Of a stretch of 64,000 nt of DNA, positions 53,702-62,571 are shown piece by piece (position 1 is the stretch's first letter; each line of letters opens with the position of its first letter). A program made the position numbers and the translations under genes. Under the pieces are notes generated by a model that saw nothing but the letters and a program-made list of their open reading frames with translations, ran no database searches and was not told the DNA's origin. Source of the DNA: Clostridia bacterium (lineage in GTDB: Bacteria; Bacillota; TC1; UBA5767). The stretch lies in NCBI GenBank assembly GCA_016887505.1, contig CP069393.1, positions 2,255,001 through 2,319,000 on the forward strand. Direction: 5' to 3'.

Positions 53702-53794
53702 TGGCGGAGTGGGTGGGATTCGAACCCACGGGCCGGCTCACACCGACCAAACGATTTCGAGTCGCTCTCGTTATGACCACTTCGATACCACTCC
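53702..53794 (-). tRNA. tRNA-Ser (anticodon CGA)
   Basis: The minus strand reads GGAGTGG at the 5' end and CCACTCC-G-CCA at the 3' end, a 7-bp acceptor stem with encoded CCA. The anticodon arm is AGCGA-CTCGAAA-TCGTT, giving anticodon CGA for UCG codons. The T arm is CGTGGG-TTCGAAT-CCCACC-like, and the long variable arm is typical of serine tRNAs. Length 93 nt. Confidence 0.95.
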
Positions 53795-53979
53795 GGGTAT
53801 GCTACTTTTAAGCTTGGTCTAGGCTATTTATACCAGTATGCAGGGGCTGTGTCAAGATGACGAGTCTTTTTATATGTCGCTTCAAGGTGAAAAATCTGTA
53901 TTTCGGTCGATAGATTGGGTACAATAGCCATAGAGACTATGCAAGGCGGTTATCTACGCTGGAAAGAAGGGGTGTTTTC

Positions 53980-54276
53980 ATGAGTTATGAGAGTCGTTTT
54001 AAAGATCCTATGATCGATGAATTATTTCAGGCTATTCTTGCCTTGGAAAGTGAGGAAGACTGCTATCGATTTTTTGAGGATCTTTGTACAGTGAGTGAAT
54101 TGCATTCCATGGCCCAGCGCTTGGTGGTAGCCAGGCTTTTGGATGAGGATGTTACCTATTCGCAGATTGAGGAGAAAACGGGTGCCAGTTCGGCCACGAT
54201 TTCTCGCGTCAAGAAGTGTTTGCAGTATGGGGCGGATGGGTATCATTTGGTATTGGATAAGGGCTTTAAAAAGTAG
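53980..54276 (+). CDS. YerC/TrpR-like regulator, probable HisR
   Basis: This is a 98-residue protein of the YerC/YecD group in the TrpR superfamily. The sequence LHSMAQRLVVARLLDEDVTYSQIEEKTGASSATISRVKK is the TrpR-type helix-turn-helix region. Proteins of this group next to his operons are predicted histidine regulators in Firmicutes. It lies immediately upstream of hisZ, and two dyads flank the his -10 box. GAAGGGG precedes the ATG. Histidine as co-repressor is inference. Confidence 0.85.
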   Translation: MSYESRFKDPMIDELFQAILALESEEDCYRFFEDLCTVSELHSMAQRLVVARLLDEDVTYSQIEEKTGASSATISRVKKCLQYGADGYHLVLDKGFKK

Positions 54277-54279
54277 TGG

Positions 54280-54308
54280 TTGACAGGGTATTTTCCCTGT
54301 GGTAATAT
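54280..54308 (+). promoter_or_regulatory. his operon promoter with a dyad in the spacer
   Basis: TTGACA (54280-54285), 17-bp spacer, TAATAT (54303-54308). The spacer holds a perfect dyad ACAGGG-TATTTT-CCCTGT (54283-54300) overlapping the -35 box, a classic place for a repressor, though it may also serve as a weak hairpin after the regulator gene. Confidence 0.8.
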
Positions 54309-54326
54309 CTCTTTAATGATTTAGTG

Positions 54327-54342
54327 CTTTAGCGAGCTAAAG
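54327..54342. promoter_or_regulatory. Palindrome in the his leader, probable operator
   Basis: CTTTAGC-GA-GCTAAAG is a perfect 7-bp-arm dyad centred about 20 bp after the expected transcription start and before the hisZ ribosome site. It fits a binding site for the adjacent TrpR-like regulator. Confidence 0.65.
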
Positions 54343-54360
54343 TAGAGAAAGAGGTTGGAT

Positions 54361-55530
54361 ATGAAGAATAAATGGAACATACCACCAGGTATGAAGGATG
54401 TGCTTCCGGGAGAAGCCAGAAAACGGAGAAGATTAATCAATGAATTGATGGATAATTTTACTTCCTATGGGTATGAGGAGGTAGGGACCTCGAGTCTGGA
54501 ATACTATGATGTCGTTGAACGAGATGGAATGGATTCTTCAGAGGTTTTTAAGCTGATTGACCGAGAAGGACAGATTCTTGCCCTGAGACCAGATGTGACG
54601 ACACCGATTGCCCGGATGGTGGCTTCTAGACTGCGAGACAGAAGGCTTCCTTTCCGTTTATCCTATACCGGATCTACATTCCGCTATGAGGCGGTTCAAG
54701 TAGGACGCCAGCGCGAGTTTACCCAGGTGGGTGTGGAATTGATTGGTTCCGATGACTTGATGGCAGATCTGGAAATACTTCTTTTGGCCATGGAGTCGGT
54801 TGAGAAGACGGGGATTAAAGAGTTTAAGATTGGGATTGGTGAGATTAATATTACCCAAGGTTTCCTAAGGGAGATGCTTCCCGATGAGGATTTGGTTGTA
54901 GAGGCAAGGGTGTTGGTAATCCAAAAGAACTTTGTGGGTCTTGAGGCCTTGCTGAAAAAGCATGCTGACCCCCAAAAGGCCCGCGTCTTTATGCAACTGG
55001 TCCGAAAAAATGGCGGCGAGGAAATCTTGGATGAAATTAAGGGCTATAGCGATGGGATAGAGTACCAGGCGGCCATTGCTGGGCTCAAGGAATTGGCTAA
55101 GGTTGTGCGTGAGTATGGCTATGGCGATAAGTTCTTTTTTGACTTTAGTATTTTACGAAGCTTTTCCTATTATACAGGAATCGTATTTGAAGGGTATGCG
55201 GAGGGCATCGGTCACCCCATTTGTGGCGGGGGACGCTACGATGGCCTCTTGGGCATGTTTGGCTTTGAAGCCCCGGCAGTAGGATTTGCGATGGGCGTAG
55301 AGCGGGTCATGATTGCTAGGGAAGAAGTGGAAGAAAAAGATAAAAAGGATGTCCTGATTCTGGGCGATGATTATGCCCAGATTGTGAAAAAAGCAAGAGA
55401 GCTAAGAGACGAGGGCATGCGGGTCGAGATTGATTTGACTAGTGCTGACCTCGCGGAGGCTGCTGCCTATATGGAAGAAAAAGGGATTGAGCGTCTCTTT
55501 GTGATGGAGAATGATGACGATGGAGAATAG
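54361..55530 (+). CDS. hisZ: HisZ, ATP phosphoribosyltransferase regulatory subunit
   Basis: This is a catalytically inactive relative of histidyl-tRNA synthetase that activates short HisG and confers histidine feedback. The 389-residue protein has the class II synthetase-like GMKDVLPGEA start, RPDVTTPIARMVASRL and a GRYDGLLGMFG motif. It is too short for HisS and lacks its C-terminal anticodon domain. ATG 54361 follows AAAGAGG. It is the first gene of the his operon and overlaps hisG by 11 nt. Confidence 0.93.
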   Translation: MKNKWNIPPGMKDVLPGEARKRRRLINELMDNFTSYGYEEVGTSSLEYYDVVERDGMDSSEVFKLIDREGQILALRPDVTTPIARMVASRLRDRRLPFRLSYTGSTFRYEAVQVGRQREFTQVGVELIGSDDLMADLEILLLAMESVEKTGIKEFKIGIGEINITQGFLREMLPDEDLVVEARVLVIQKNFVGLEALLKKHADPQKARVFMQLVRKNGGEEILDEIKGYSDGIEYQAAIAGLKELAKVVREYGYGDKFFFDFSILRSFSYYTGIVFEGYAEGIGHPICGGGRYDGLLGMFGFEAPAVGFAMGVERVMIAREEVEEKDKKDVLILGDDYAQIVKKARELRDEGMRVEIDLTSADLAEAAAYMEEKGIERLFVMENDDDGE

Positions 55531-56200
55531 ACTGACCATAGCCCTTCCCAAGGGAAGATTGGGAAATGAAGTATTGGAATTTATGAAGCAATCTGGTCTT
55601 CCAACAGAGGGAGTAGATCCCAATGCCCGTACCTTGATGTTTGATTTTGCCCAAGAAGGTGTGACCTATCTAATTTGTAAACCGACGGATGTGCCTACTT
55701 TTGTAGAGTATGGTGTGGCCGATATCGGGGTGGTCGGGAAGGACACGCTAGAGGAATCTGGGGCAGATGTGTTTGAACTGGCGGACTTGGGATTCGGTTA
55801 TTGTCGTTTTGCGGTGGCAGTGACGGAAGAATTAAGAGACAAGTGTAGTGTTGATGGCAAGTTTCCCCTGACCGATTTTACCCAACACCGGGTGGCGACC
55901 AAGTTTACCCATGTTGCAGACCGCTATTTTAAGTCTTTGGGTATGCAGATGGAGATCATCAAGTTGCACGGCAATGTGGAATTGGCAGCACGGATTGGAT
56001 TGTCGGATATGATTGTGGATATTGTATCTACAGGGACTACGCTTCGTGAGAACGGCTTGGTGGAAGTAGCGCAGATTTTTCCCGCCACGGCGAGACTCGT
56101 TGCCAATCGGGTGAGCTATCGCATGAAAAATGAAAAGATTGTGGCGGTAGTGGACCGCATGAAAAGCTTGTTGGCAGATAATCCAGAAACAGAGAAATAG
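55520..56200 (+). CDS. hisG: ATP phosphoribosyltransferase, short form
   Basis: This catalyses the first histidine step: ATP plus PRPP to phosphoribosyl-ATP. The 226-residue protein is the short HisG form that needs HisZ, found just upstream. It has the N-terminal TIALPKGRLG and the PRPP motif DIVSTGTTLRENGL. Three in-frame ATGs (55511, 55514, 55520) lie near GGAGA; 55520 has the best spacing (9 nt) and is used. Confidence 0.95.
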   Translation: MENRLTIALPKGRLGNEVLEFMKQSGLPTEGVDPNARTLMFDFAQEGVTYLICKPTDVPTFVEYGVADIGVVGKDTLEESGADVFELADLGFGYCRFAVAVTEELRDKCSVDGKFPLTDFTQHRVATKFTHVADRYFKSLGMQMEIIKLHGNVELAARIGLSDMIVDIVSTGTTLRENGLVEVAQIFPATARLVANRVSYRMKNEKIVAVVDRMKSLLADNPETEK

Positions 56201-56221
56201 GAAGTAAGGAGAAAGACAGTC

Positions 56222-57538
56222 ATGTTTGATAAAGGTTCTGTAAAAATCAAGACGGTGGCCAGCAAGAATAAGAAGGATGTGGCTTCGATCCTCGCTCGTT
56301 CCCATGAAGTAAATGAGGAGGCACTCGCTGCTACCCGGGAGATTGTAGAGCAGGTGCGTCTGCGTGGAATGGATGCGCTGTTTGAATATACGAAGAAGTT
56401 TGACGGTGCGGGAATCATTGAGAGCAATTTCCGGGTGACCAGAGAAGAGATGGTGCTCGCCTATGAGCAGGTAGAAGGCGAGGTAGTGGAATCGCTTAGA
56501 AGAGCACATGATAACATTGCCAGTTTCCATGCCAGACAGAAGCGGCCTTCTAGTATGGAGACCGATGTATATGGTAATACCACAGGGCAGGTTATTCGGG
56601 CCTTAAACCGGGTGGGTTGCTACGTTCCTGGTGGTACGGCGGCCTATCCGTCCTCGGTCCTTATGACCGCTGTTCCGGCCAAGGTGGCAGGCGTTAAGGA
56701 AATCGTCATGGTGTCTCCGCCCGACCAGAACGGCCGGATGAATCCCTATGCCTTGGTTGCAGCGGATCTAGCTGGGGTGACGGAGATCTATAAGGTTGGT
56801 GGTGCCCAAGCAGTGGCAGCCCTTGCCTATGGCGCGGGAGAACTGAAGCCGGTCGATAAGATTGTGGGACCGGGAAATATCTATGTTACCATGGCCAAGA
56901 AATTGGTGTATGGAACGGTGGATATTGATATGCTGGCTGGACCGAGTGAGATCTTAGTGGTGGCAGACGATTCTGCAAATCCGGCCTTTATTGCGGCAGA
57001 CCTCTTGTCCCAGGCGGAACATGATAAGCTTGCTTCTGCTATCCTACTTACCAATTCAAATAAATTGGTAAGTAGGGTTAAAAAGGAGTTGGCGCTTCAG
57101 CTGGCGATTCTTCCTAGAAAGGAAATTGCTGCTACTTCTCTTACAAACAATGGTGCGATGATTGTAACCGAGAGTATCGAAGAGGCTGTGGGCCTTGCCA
57201 ATGATTTTGCACCAGAACATATGGAGCTATGTGTGGCGGAACCTTTTTCCTGGGTTGGTCGCATCAAGAATGCGGGGGCCCTCTTTTTAGGCAATTATAC
57301 GCCAGAGCCCTTGGGAGACTATTTTGCGGGACCGAATCATGTTCTACCGACGTCGGGCACAGCTCGTTTTTACTCGCCCCTTAATCTAGATACCTACCAG
57401 AAAAAGATGAGTCTTCTAGCCTATACCAAAGAGGGACTCATGCAGTGTGGTGAGGATGTAGTCAGGATTGCGAGCAAGGAAGGGCTAGATGCCCATGCAC
57501 GTAGTGTATTGGTTCGTATGGATTCAATCGAAAAGTAA
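56222..57538 (+). CDS. hisD: Histidinol dehydrogenase
   Basis: This zinc enzyme oxidises histidinol to histidine in two NAD-dependent steps. The 438-residue protein has NRVGCYVPGGTAAYPSS, IVGPGNIYVTMAKK, DLLSQAEHD (metal Gln and His) and the catalytic region NDFAPEHMEL. AAGGAGA precedes the ATG. It lies 21 nt after hisG. Confidence 0.96.
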   Translation: MFDKGSVKIKTVASKNKKDVASILARSHEVNEEALAATREIVEQVRLRGMDALFEYTKKFDGAGIIESNFRVTREEMVLAYEQVEGEVVESLRRAHDNIASFHARQKRPSSMETDVYGNTTGQVIRALNRVGCYVPGGTAAYPSSVLMTAVPAKVAGVKEIVMVSPPDQNGRMNPYALVAADLAGVTEIYKVGGAQAVAALAYGAGELKPVDKIVGPGNIYVTMAKKLVYGTVDIDMLAGPSEILVVADDSANPAFIAADLLSQAEHDKLASAILLTNSNKLVSRVKKELALQLAILPRKEIAATSLTNNGAMIVTESIEEAVGLANDFAPEHMELCVAEPFSWVGRIKNAGALFLGNYTPEPLGDYFAGPNHVLPTSGTARFYSPLNLDTYQKKMSLLAYTKEGLMQCGEDVVRIASKEGLDAHARSVLVRMDSIEK

Positions 57539-57567
57539 GATGGCGCTATCGCCGGAGGGAGTGGAGC

Positions 57568-58161
57568 ATGCAAGATAAACGACTTGCCGAACGGAAACGG
57601 ACTACCAAGGAAACAGATATTGATATGAGACTTGACCTAGATGGAAGTGGACTCTTTGAAGGTACGTCGGGTGTGCCGTTTTTTGATCATATGTTGACCC
57701 TGCTCGCGAAACATGGACAGTTTGATCTTTCGCTAGACTGCAAGGGAGATATTGAAGTAGATGCCCATCATACGGTGGAGGATATCGGCATCGTCTTGGG
57801 AGAGTTATTTACCATGGCCCTGGGAGAGAAGAGGGGCATTGCCCGGTATGGGGATATTATGCTCCCCATGGATGAAGCGCTGATTATTTGTGCGGTGGAT
57901 CTGTCTGGCAGACCCTATCTAAATTATGATGTGCATCTTGCAGCGGAGCAGATTGGGATGTTTGATACGGAACTAGCAGAGGAGTTTATGCGTGCCTTTG
58001 CCATGAGTGCTAAGATTAATTTGCACCTGGTGCAGATGGCGGGCAGCAATACCCATCACATTATTGAAGGCTGTTTTAAGGCGCTGGCTAGGGCCCTTAA
58101 AAAAGCGGTAGCACTTCAAGCGGGCAGTACGGAGATTCCTTCATCGAAGGGTCTTTTGTAA
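57568..58161 (+). CDS. hisB: Imidazoleglycerol-phosphate dehydratase
   Basis: This manganese enzyme dehydrates IGP to imidazole acetol phosphate. The 197-residue monofunctional protein has GVPFFDHMLTLLAKHG, the metal motif DAHHTVEDIG and a second HHIIEGCFKALARAL near the end. There is no fused phosphatase domain. CGGAGGGAG precedes the ATG. The next pathway enzyme, HisC, is not encoded here. Confidence 0.96.
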   Translation: MQDKRLAERKRTTKETDIDMRLDLDGSGLFEGTSGVPFFDHMLTLLAKHGQFDLSLDCKGDIEVDAHHTVEDIGIVLGELFTMALGEKRGIARYGDIMLPMDEALIICAVDLSGRPYLNYDVHLAAEQIGMFDTELAEEFMRAFAMSAKINLHLVQMAGSNTHHIIEGCFKALARALKKAVALQAGSTEIPSSKGLL

Positions 58162-58211
58162 ACCAAAGAAAAGAGTCTTACTAGATTTGGATATAGAAAG
58201 AGAGTAAAGTC

Positions 58212-58823
58212 ATGTTGGCGATAGTAGATTATGAGGTAGGCAACGTTAGGAGCGTACAAAAGAGTTTTGAAAAGGTGGGCATCCAAACGGTGTTGACGGA
58301 CGATCCGGAGCGTATTCTTTCTGCAGATGGTGTGGTGCTTCCTGGTGTTGGTGCATTTAAAGATGCCATGGAGATGCTTAGAAAAAAGCAACTGGCAGAA
58401 GTGATTTGCGAGGTGGCAAAAAGAAAGATACCTCTTTTAGGCATCTGTTTGGGTTTGCAGATGCTATTTGAATACAGCCTAGAGAAGGGTCGTACGGAAG
58501 GTTTGGGTATTTTCGAGGGGGCTTGTGAGCCCATCGTGACCGACCTGAAGGTGCCTCATATGGGTTGGAATGAGTTGATTATTAAAAAGGATCATCCGGT
58601 GCTTGCAGGAGTTCAGTCGGGGGATTTTACTTATTTTGTGCATAGCTACCATGTGGTGCCGAAGAATAAGGATATTATTTTGGCTACGACAGAGTATGAT
58701 GGTGAGAAGGTGGCTGTGGTGGGCAATGATTCTGTGGTGGGCATTCAGTTTCACCCGGAGAAGAGCTCCCAGATTGGGCTTAAGATTTTGGAGAATTTTG
58801 GAAGGATGGTAGATGCAAGATGA
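58212..58823 (+). CDS. hisH: HisH, glutaminase subunit of IGP synthase
   Basis: This class I glutamine amidotransferase supplies ammonia to HisF. The 203-residue protein has DYEVGNVRSV at the start, the nucleophile motif LGICLGLQML and the His/Glu pair in GIQFHPEKSS. AGAGAG precedes the ATG. It overlaps the hisA start by 4 nt. Confidence 0.96.
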   Translation: MLAIVDYEVGNVRSVQKSFEKVGIQTVLTDDPERILSADGVVLPGVGAFKDAMEMLRKKQLAEVICEVAKRKIPLLGICLGLQMLFEYSLEKGRTEGLGIFEGACEPIVTDLKVPHMGWNELIIKKDHPVLAGVQSGDFTYFVHSYHVVPKNKDIILATTEYDGEKVAVVGNDSVVGIQFHPEKSSQIGLKILENFGRMVDAR

Positions 58824-59548
58824 TGGTGATACCGGCAATCGATTTAAAGGACGGAAAATGCGTCAGGCTCTACAAGGGGCGTATGGATGAGGCAACGGTA
58901 TATTCGGATGATCCTCTCGAGACAGCGAAAAACTGGGAGCGCCTGGGTGCGGAGCTCTTGCATGTGGTAGACCTAAATGGTGCTTTTGCGGGAAGTCCCC
59001 AGAATGAAAAGGCCATTCAAGGTATTGTGAATGCGCTTAGTATTCCGGTACAAGTAGGCGGTGGCATTCGGGATATGGAGACCATCAAGCGCCTAGTTGA
59101 TATGGGTGTGGACCGAATAATCTTGGGAACGGCTGCGGTTAAGAATCCGGCACTGGTTGCTTGTGCCTGTGCGGTATATGGAGAACGCATCGTACTAGGC
59201 CTGGATGCGAAGGATGGCATGGTGGCTGTGGAAGGCTGGGATGAGGATTCTGGTGTGGAAGCCCTGCAACTTGCCTTGGAAATGAAAGAGCTGGGCGTGG
59301 AAAGAATTATATTTACAGATACTTCCTTGGATGGAACCTTAGAGGGTTGTAATGTGGATTCTACCAGGGAACTAGCCGAGAATACGGGTCTTAAGGTGAT
59401 TGCTTCGGGTGGTGTTGCTTCCATGGAGGATATTAAGAAGCTCATGGAGATAGAACCATACGGGGTGGAAGGCGTGATTACGGGTAAAGCGATTTACTCG
59501 GGTAAGTTGGATTTTGCCGAAGCTGTATTGCTTGCCAGAAAGGGGTAG
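58820..59548 (+). CDS. hisA: ProFAR isomerase
   Basis: This (beta/alpha)8-barrel enzyme isomerises ProFAR to PRFAR. The 242-residue protein has [16 protein letters not shown] with the catalytic Asp, the phosphate loop VGGGIRDM, and the second Asp in [11 protein letters not shown]. Its start overlaps the hisH stop (ATGA); a second ATG is adjacent at 58823. Confidence 0.96.
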   Translation: MMVIPAIDLKDGKCVRLYKGRMDEATVYSDDPLETAKNWERLGAELLHVVDLNGAFAGSPQNEKAIQGIVNALSIPVQVGGGIRDMETIKRLVDMGVDRIILGTAAVKNPALVACACAVYGERIVLGLDAKDGMVAVEGWDEDSGVEALQLALEMKELGVERIIFTDTSLDGTLEGCNVDSTRELAENTGLKVIASGGVASMEDIKKLMEIEPYGVEGVITGKAIYSGKLDFAEAVLLARKG

Positions 59549-59549
59549 T

Positions 59550-60308
59550 ATGTTAGCCAAAAGAATAATACCCTGCCTGGATGTAGACAAGGGCAGAGTG
59601 GTGAAGGGAACCAATTTTGTGGACATCCGGGATGCCGGTGATGCGGTGGAACTGGCTAAGTTTTATGATGCGGCTGGGGCGGATGAGCTGATTTTTCTAG
59701 ATATTACGGCCTCTCATGAAAAGAGAAATATTGTCTTAGATATGGTTCGGAAGACGGCAGACCAGGTTTTTATTCCTTTTACGGTAGGTGGGGGACTAAA
59801 GACGGTTGAGGATATGCATGCGATGCTCCAGGCTGGGGCGGACAAGGTGAGTATTTGTTCACCGGCGATTCTAAATCCCGACCTGATTACGCAGGGGGCA
59901 AAGCGTTTTGGCAATCAGTGTATCGTGGTGGCGGTAGATGCGAAACGAGTGTCTCCTGGTAAATGGGAACCATATATTAACGGAGGTAGGACACCTACTG
60001 GCCTAGATGTGATAGAATGGGTCAAGAAAGTGGAGAGCCTGGGTGCAGGAGAGATTATGCTTACGTCCATGGACGCAGATGGTACCAAGGCGGGCTACGA
60101 TTTGGAATTGACTCGGGCCGTTTCAGAAGCGGTGAAGATTCCGGTTATTGCATCCGGAGGTGTTGGCAACTTAGAGCATCTCTATGAAGGACTGGTGGAA
60201 GGAGAAGCGAGTGCTGTGCTTGCGGCAAGCATCTTCCATTATGGGGAGTATACGATACAAGAGGCGAAGGACTATTTACTAGAAAGAGGGGTACACGTAA
60301 GACCATGA
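59550..60308 (+). CDS. hisF: HisF, cyclase subunit of IGP synthase
   Basis: With HisH this forms IGP and AICAR, feeding AICAR back to purine synthesis (purH is in this window). The 252-residue barrel has [15 protein letters not shown], the second catalytic Asp in [13 protein letters not shown], and SGGVGN. ATG 59550 follows AAAGGGG and the hisA stop; the longer frame to 59514 lies inside hisA and is rejected. It overlaps hisIE by 4 nt. Confidence 0.97.
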   Translation: MLAKRIIPCLDVDKGRVVKGTNFVDIRDAGDAVELAKFYDAAGADELIFLDITASHEKRNIVLDMVRKTADQVFIPFTVGGGLKTVEDMHAMLQAGADKVSICSPAILNPDLITQGAKRFGNQCIVVAVDAKRVSPGKWEPYINGGRTPTGLDVIEWVKKVESLGAGEIMLTSMDADGTKAGYDLELTRAVSEAVKIPVIASGGVGNLEHLYEGLVEGEASAVLAASIFHYGEYTIQEAKDYLLERGVHVRP

Positions 60309-60967
60309 AAATTCAGAACTTAAGCCAGATTAAATATGATGAACAGGGATTGATTCCAGCGATTATTCAGGATGCGGAGAATCTAGATGTCTTGATGATG
60401 GCCTACATGAATGTAGAATCGTTGAATAAGACTTTGAATACCGAAGAGACTTGGTTCTACTCAAGATCTCGTCAGCAGCTTTGGAATAAGGGGGCTACGT
60501 CTGGCAATATCCAAAAGGTAGAGGAAATTTTCTACGACTGTGATGCCGATACCCTCTTGATTAAGGTCAACCAACAGGGAAACAAAAAAGCCTGTCATGA
60601 AGACATGCGGACTTGTTTTCATAACCGTTTGAATCCAGATGGTACGGGCGAAGAGCTTCCAGACTATACGCCCAATGGCGGAGTGAAATTGGGACAGATG
60701 CTGGGACAGGTTAATGAAGTAGTCTATGATCGTAAAGAGAAGATGCCGGAAGGTGCCTATACGACCTATCTTTTTGAAAAGGGAATCGATAAGATCCTTA
60801 AAAAGGTAGGCGAGGAGTGTACGGAATCAGTGATTGCTGCCAAAAACAGGGATCCAGCTGAAGTGGCTTACGAAGTTTCAGACCTCTTGTACCACCTATT
60901 GGTGATGTTGGCAGAACAGGAAGTTCCTTTGGAGAAACTGGCAGAGGAACTGAAAAGACGTAGATAA
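60305..60967 (+). CDS. hisIE: Bifunctional phosphoribosyl-AMP cyclohydrolase / -ATP pyrophosphatase
   Basis: This carries out steps two and three of the pathway. The 220-residue protein has an N-terminal HisI domain (about 1-110: [21 protein letters not shown], and [10 protein letters not shown], where the usual ACHTG-RSCF pattern is altered but the cysteines and His remain) and a C-terminal HisE domain (about 120-220, with [15 protein letters not shown]). It is the last gene of the operon. The next 350 nt are purine-rich repeats before a terminator. Confidence 0.95.
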   Translation: MKIQNLSQIKYDEQGLIPAIIQDAENLDVLMMAYMNVESLNKTLNTEETWFYSRSRQQLWNKGATSGNIQKVEEIFYDCDADTLLIKVNQQGNKKACHEDMRTCFHNRLNPDGTGEELPDYTPNGGVKLGQMLGQVNEVVYDRKEKMPEGAYTTYLFEKGIDKILKKVGEECTESVIAAKNRDPAEVAYEVSDLLYHLLVMLAEQEVPLEKLAEELKRRR

Positions 60968-61030
60968 TGCCTAATTGCAGCCACTAGCGGTAGAGTGCCA
61001 CTAGAGCCAATGATACAGAACAATGGCCTA

Positions 61031-61316
61031 GAAGTGAAAGATAAAAAACAGAAGATAAAAAACAGAAGATAAAAAATAGAAGACAAAAGATAAAAAACAA
61101 AAAACAAAAAACAAAAAACAAAAGAAAAATGAGTGTGAGTTAGAACAAGAATAAGAATAAGAGTAAGAGTAAGAGTAAGAGTAAGAAAATAGGTTAGAGC
61201 AAGAATTAGACTAAGAGTAAGAACAAGAGCAGGAACAAGAATAAGAATAGAAATAGGAACAGGAACAAGAATAAGAATAAGAATAAGAATAAGAGCAAAA
61301 CAGATGAATGAGAATA
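61031..61316 (+). repeat. Purine-rich microsatellite tract after the his operon
   Basis: About 290 bp of A- and G-dominated DNA made of changing short units: 14-bp GAAGATAAAAAACA-like copies (about 61037-61090), 7-bp AAAAAAC copies (about 61091-61116), then 6-bp AAGAAT/AAGAGT copies (about 61146-61186 and 61196-61300). No credible gene is present: the frames give NK/SK or RI repeats with no start codon. It lies between hisIE and the terminator, so it is probably transcribed as the his 3' UTR. I see nothing else in 60968-61030. Confidence 0.85.
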
Positions 61317-61319
61317 AAG

Positions 61320-61350
61320 GAAGGGCTTATCCTGTTGGGATAAGCCCTTC
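61320..61350. terminator. Terminator shared by his operon and alcohol dehydrogenase gene
   Basis: GAAGGGCTTATCC pairs perfectly with GGATAAGCCCTTC around TGTTG. It is followed by TTT on the plus strand and by CTTTATTCTC on the minus strand, suiting convergent genes. Confidence 0.85.
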
Positions 61351-61410
61351 TTTGTGGTTATGTTTATTTGTTGATGGCCATATGTTAGCGATGGCCTTCG
61401 GGTTAGAAAT

Positions 61411-62571
61411 CTAGAGAGATTTCTCTAAGATTTCCCGGCTTTGGTCTAGACCTAGGTCACCGGTTTCGGATAATGTTGTTTGGTTATGCTTTTCTAGGTT
61501 GGCGATAACTAAGTCGATATCCTTTTTGCCGATGCCGTAATCGGAAAGGTGGGTTGCTATGCCTAGACTTTCAAAGAAAGTTCTGGTTTCTGCGATAGCG
61601 TGGTCGATGGCTTGTTTTTCGTCTTTAATTTCTATTCCCCAAACGCGCTCGGCGTATTGAAGTAGTTTTTCGTGTTTTTGTTTTCTTCTTACGTCCCAGA
61701 TTGCTGGTTGGAGGATGGCCAAGGTTTTTCCGTGGTCGATTCCAAACAGGGCCGTTAATTCATGACCGATGCCATGGGTAGACCAGTCTTGGGGAACACC
61801 GGCACCGATTAGTCCGTTTAGTCCCATGGTGGCACACCACATGAGATTGGCGCGGGCATCATAGTCTTCTGGGTTGTCGATGGTTTTTTTACCAATTTCA
61901 ATGAGGGTTTGCAGGATGCCTTCTGCCGTTCTATCCTGGAATCTTCCTTCACTGGGATAGGTAACGTATTGTTCGACGGTATGGATGAAGGTGTCTACGA
62001 TGCCGTTGGCCACTTGCGTGGCAGGCAGGGTGTAGGTTACCGTCGGGTCTAGTATTGAGAATTTCGGAAAGTTGAGTTCACAGAATACGGGGAACTTTCC
62101 TTTGTCGTAGCTTATGACAGCAGTGCGGTTCATTTCTGAGCCTGTTGCTGGTAGGGTCAGGACTACTCCGATGGGTGTTGAGGTTTTTATGGAGTTTATT
62201 GACTCTGGGTTTAAGAGTAAATCAACGGGGTCATCTCCTTCATAGTTGGCAGCCAGGTTGATAAATTTGGTGCCGTCGATGACGGAGCCACCGCCTACTG
62301 CGAGTAGGAAGTCGACTTTTTCTTTTTTGATGATATCGAGTGATTTGATTAGATGATAGTAACTGGGATTTGCTTCTATACCTGAAAATTCAAGATATTT
62401 GCGGTCTCCGAGTGCTTTGGTTACTTGGTCTAGTATTCCGTTCTTCTTGATGCTGCCGCCTCCGTAGAGTATGAGTACAGTTGCATCTTTGGGGATTTGC
62501 GCGTCCAAATTCTTGATTTGGCCTTGTCCAAACAGGATACGGGTAGGGTTGTAAAATTCAAAATTTTGCAT
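61411..62571 (-). CDS. Iron-containing alcohol dehydrogenase, YqhD/butanol-dehydrogenase-like
   Basis: This is a 386-residue group III alcohol dehydrogenase reducing aldehydes to alcohols with NAD(P)H. The cofactor motif GGGSVIDGTKF resembles the YqhD form, which favours NADPH. Metal ligands are present in IVDTFIHTVEQY and STHGIGHELTALFGIDHGKTLA. AAGGAGAAA precedes the ATG. It is a single gene with its own terminator. Butanol or broad aldehyde reduction is likely, with unspecified physiological substrate. Confidence 0.93.
   Translation of the reverse strand: MQNFEFYNPTRILFGQGQIKNLDAQIPKDATVLILYGGGSIKKNGILDQVTKALGDRKYLEFSGIEANPSYYHLIKSLDIIKKEKVDFLLAVGGGSVIDGTKFINLAANYEGDDPVDLLLNPESINSIKTSTPIGVVLTLPATGSEMNRTAVISYDKGKFPVFCELNFPKFSILDPTVTYTLPATQVANGIVDTFIHTVEQYVTYPSEGRFQDRTAEGILQTLIEIGKKTIDNPEDYDARANLMWCATMGLNGLIGAGVPQDWSTHGIGHELTALFGIDHGKTLAILQPAIWDVRRKQKHEKLLQYAERVWGIEIKDEKQAIDHAIAETRTFFESLGIATHLSDYGIGKKDIDLVIANLEKHNQTTLSETGDLGLDQSREILEKSL

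Noticed and set aside
53565-53780. 71-codon open frame over the tRNA-Ser region
   Set aside because: It overlaps the tRNA gene on the same strand and is a by-product of it.
55832-56530. 232-codon open frame antisense to hisG/hisD
   Set aside because: It lies wholly opposite two well-recognised his genes and its translation has no family features.
61031-61316. Possible CRISPR array or coding repeat in the purine-rich tract
   Set aside because: Units are 6-14 bp, contiguous and without unique spacers, no cas genes are near, and no frame has a start codon before a stop.
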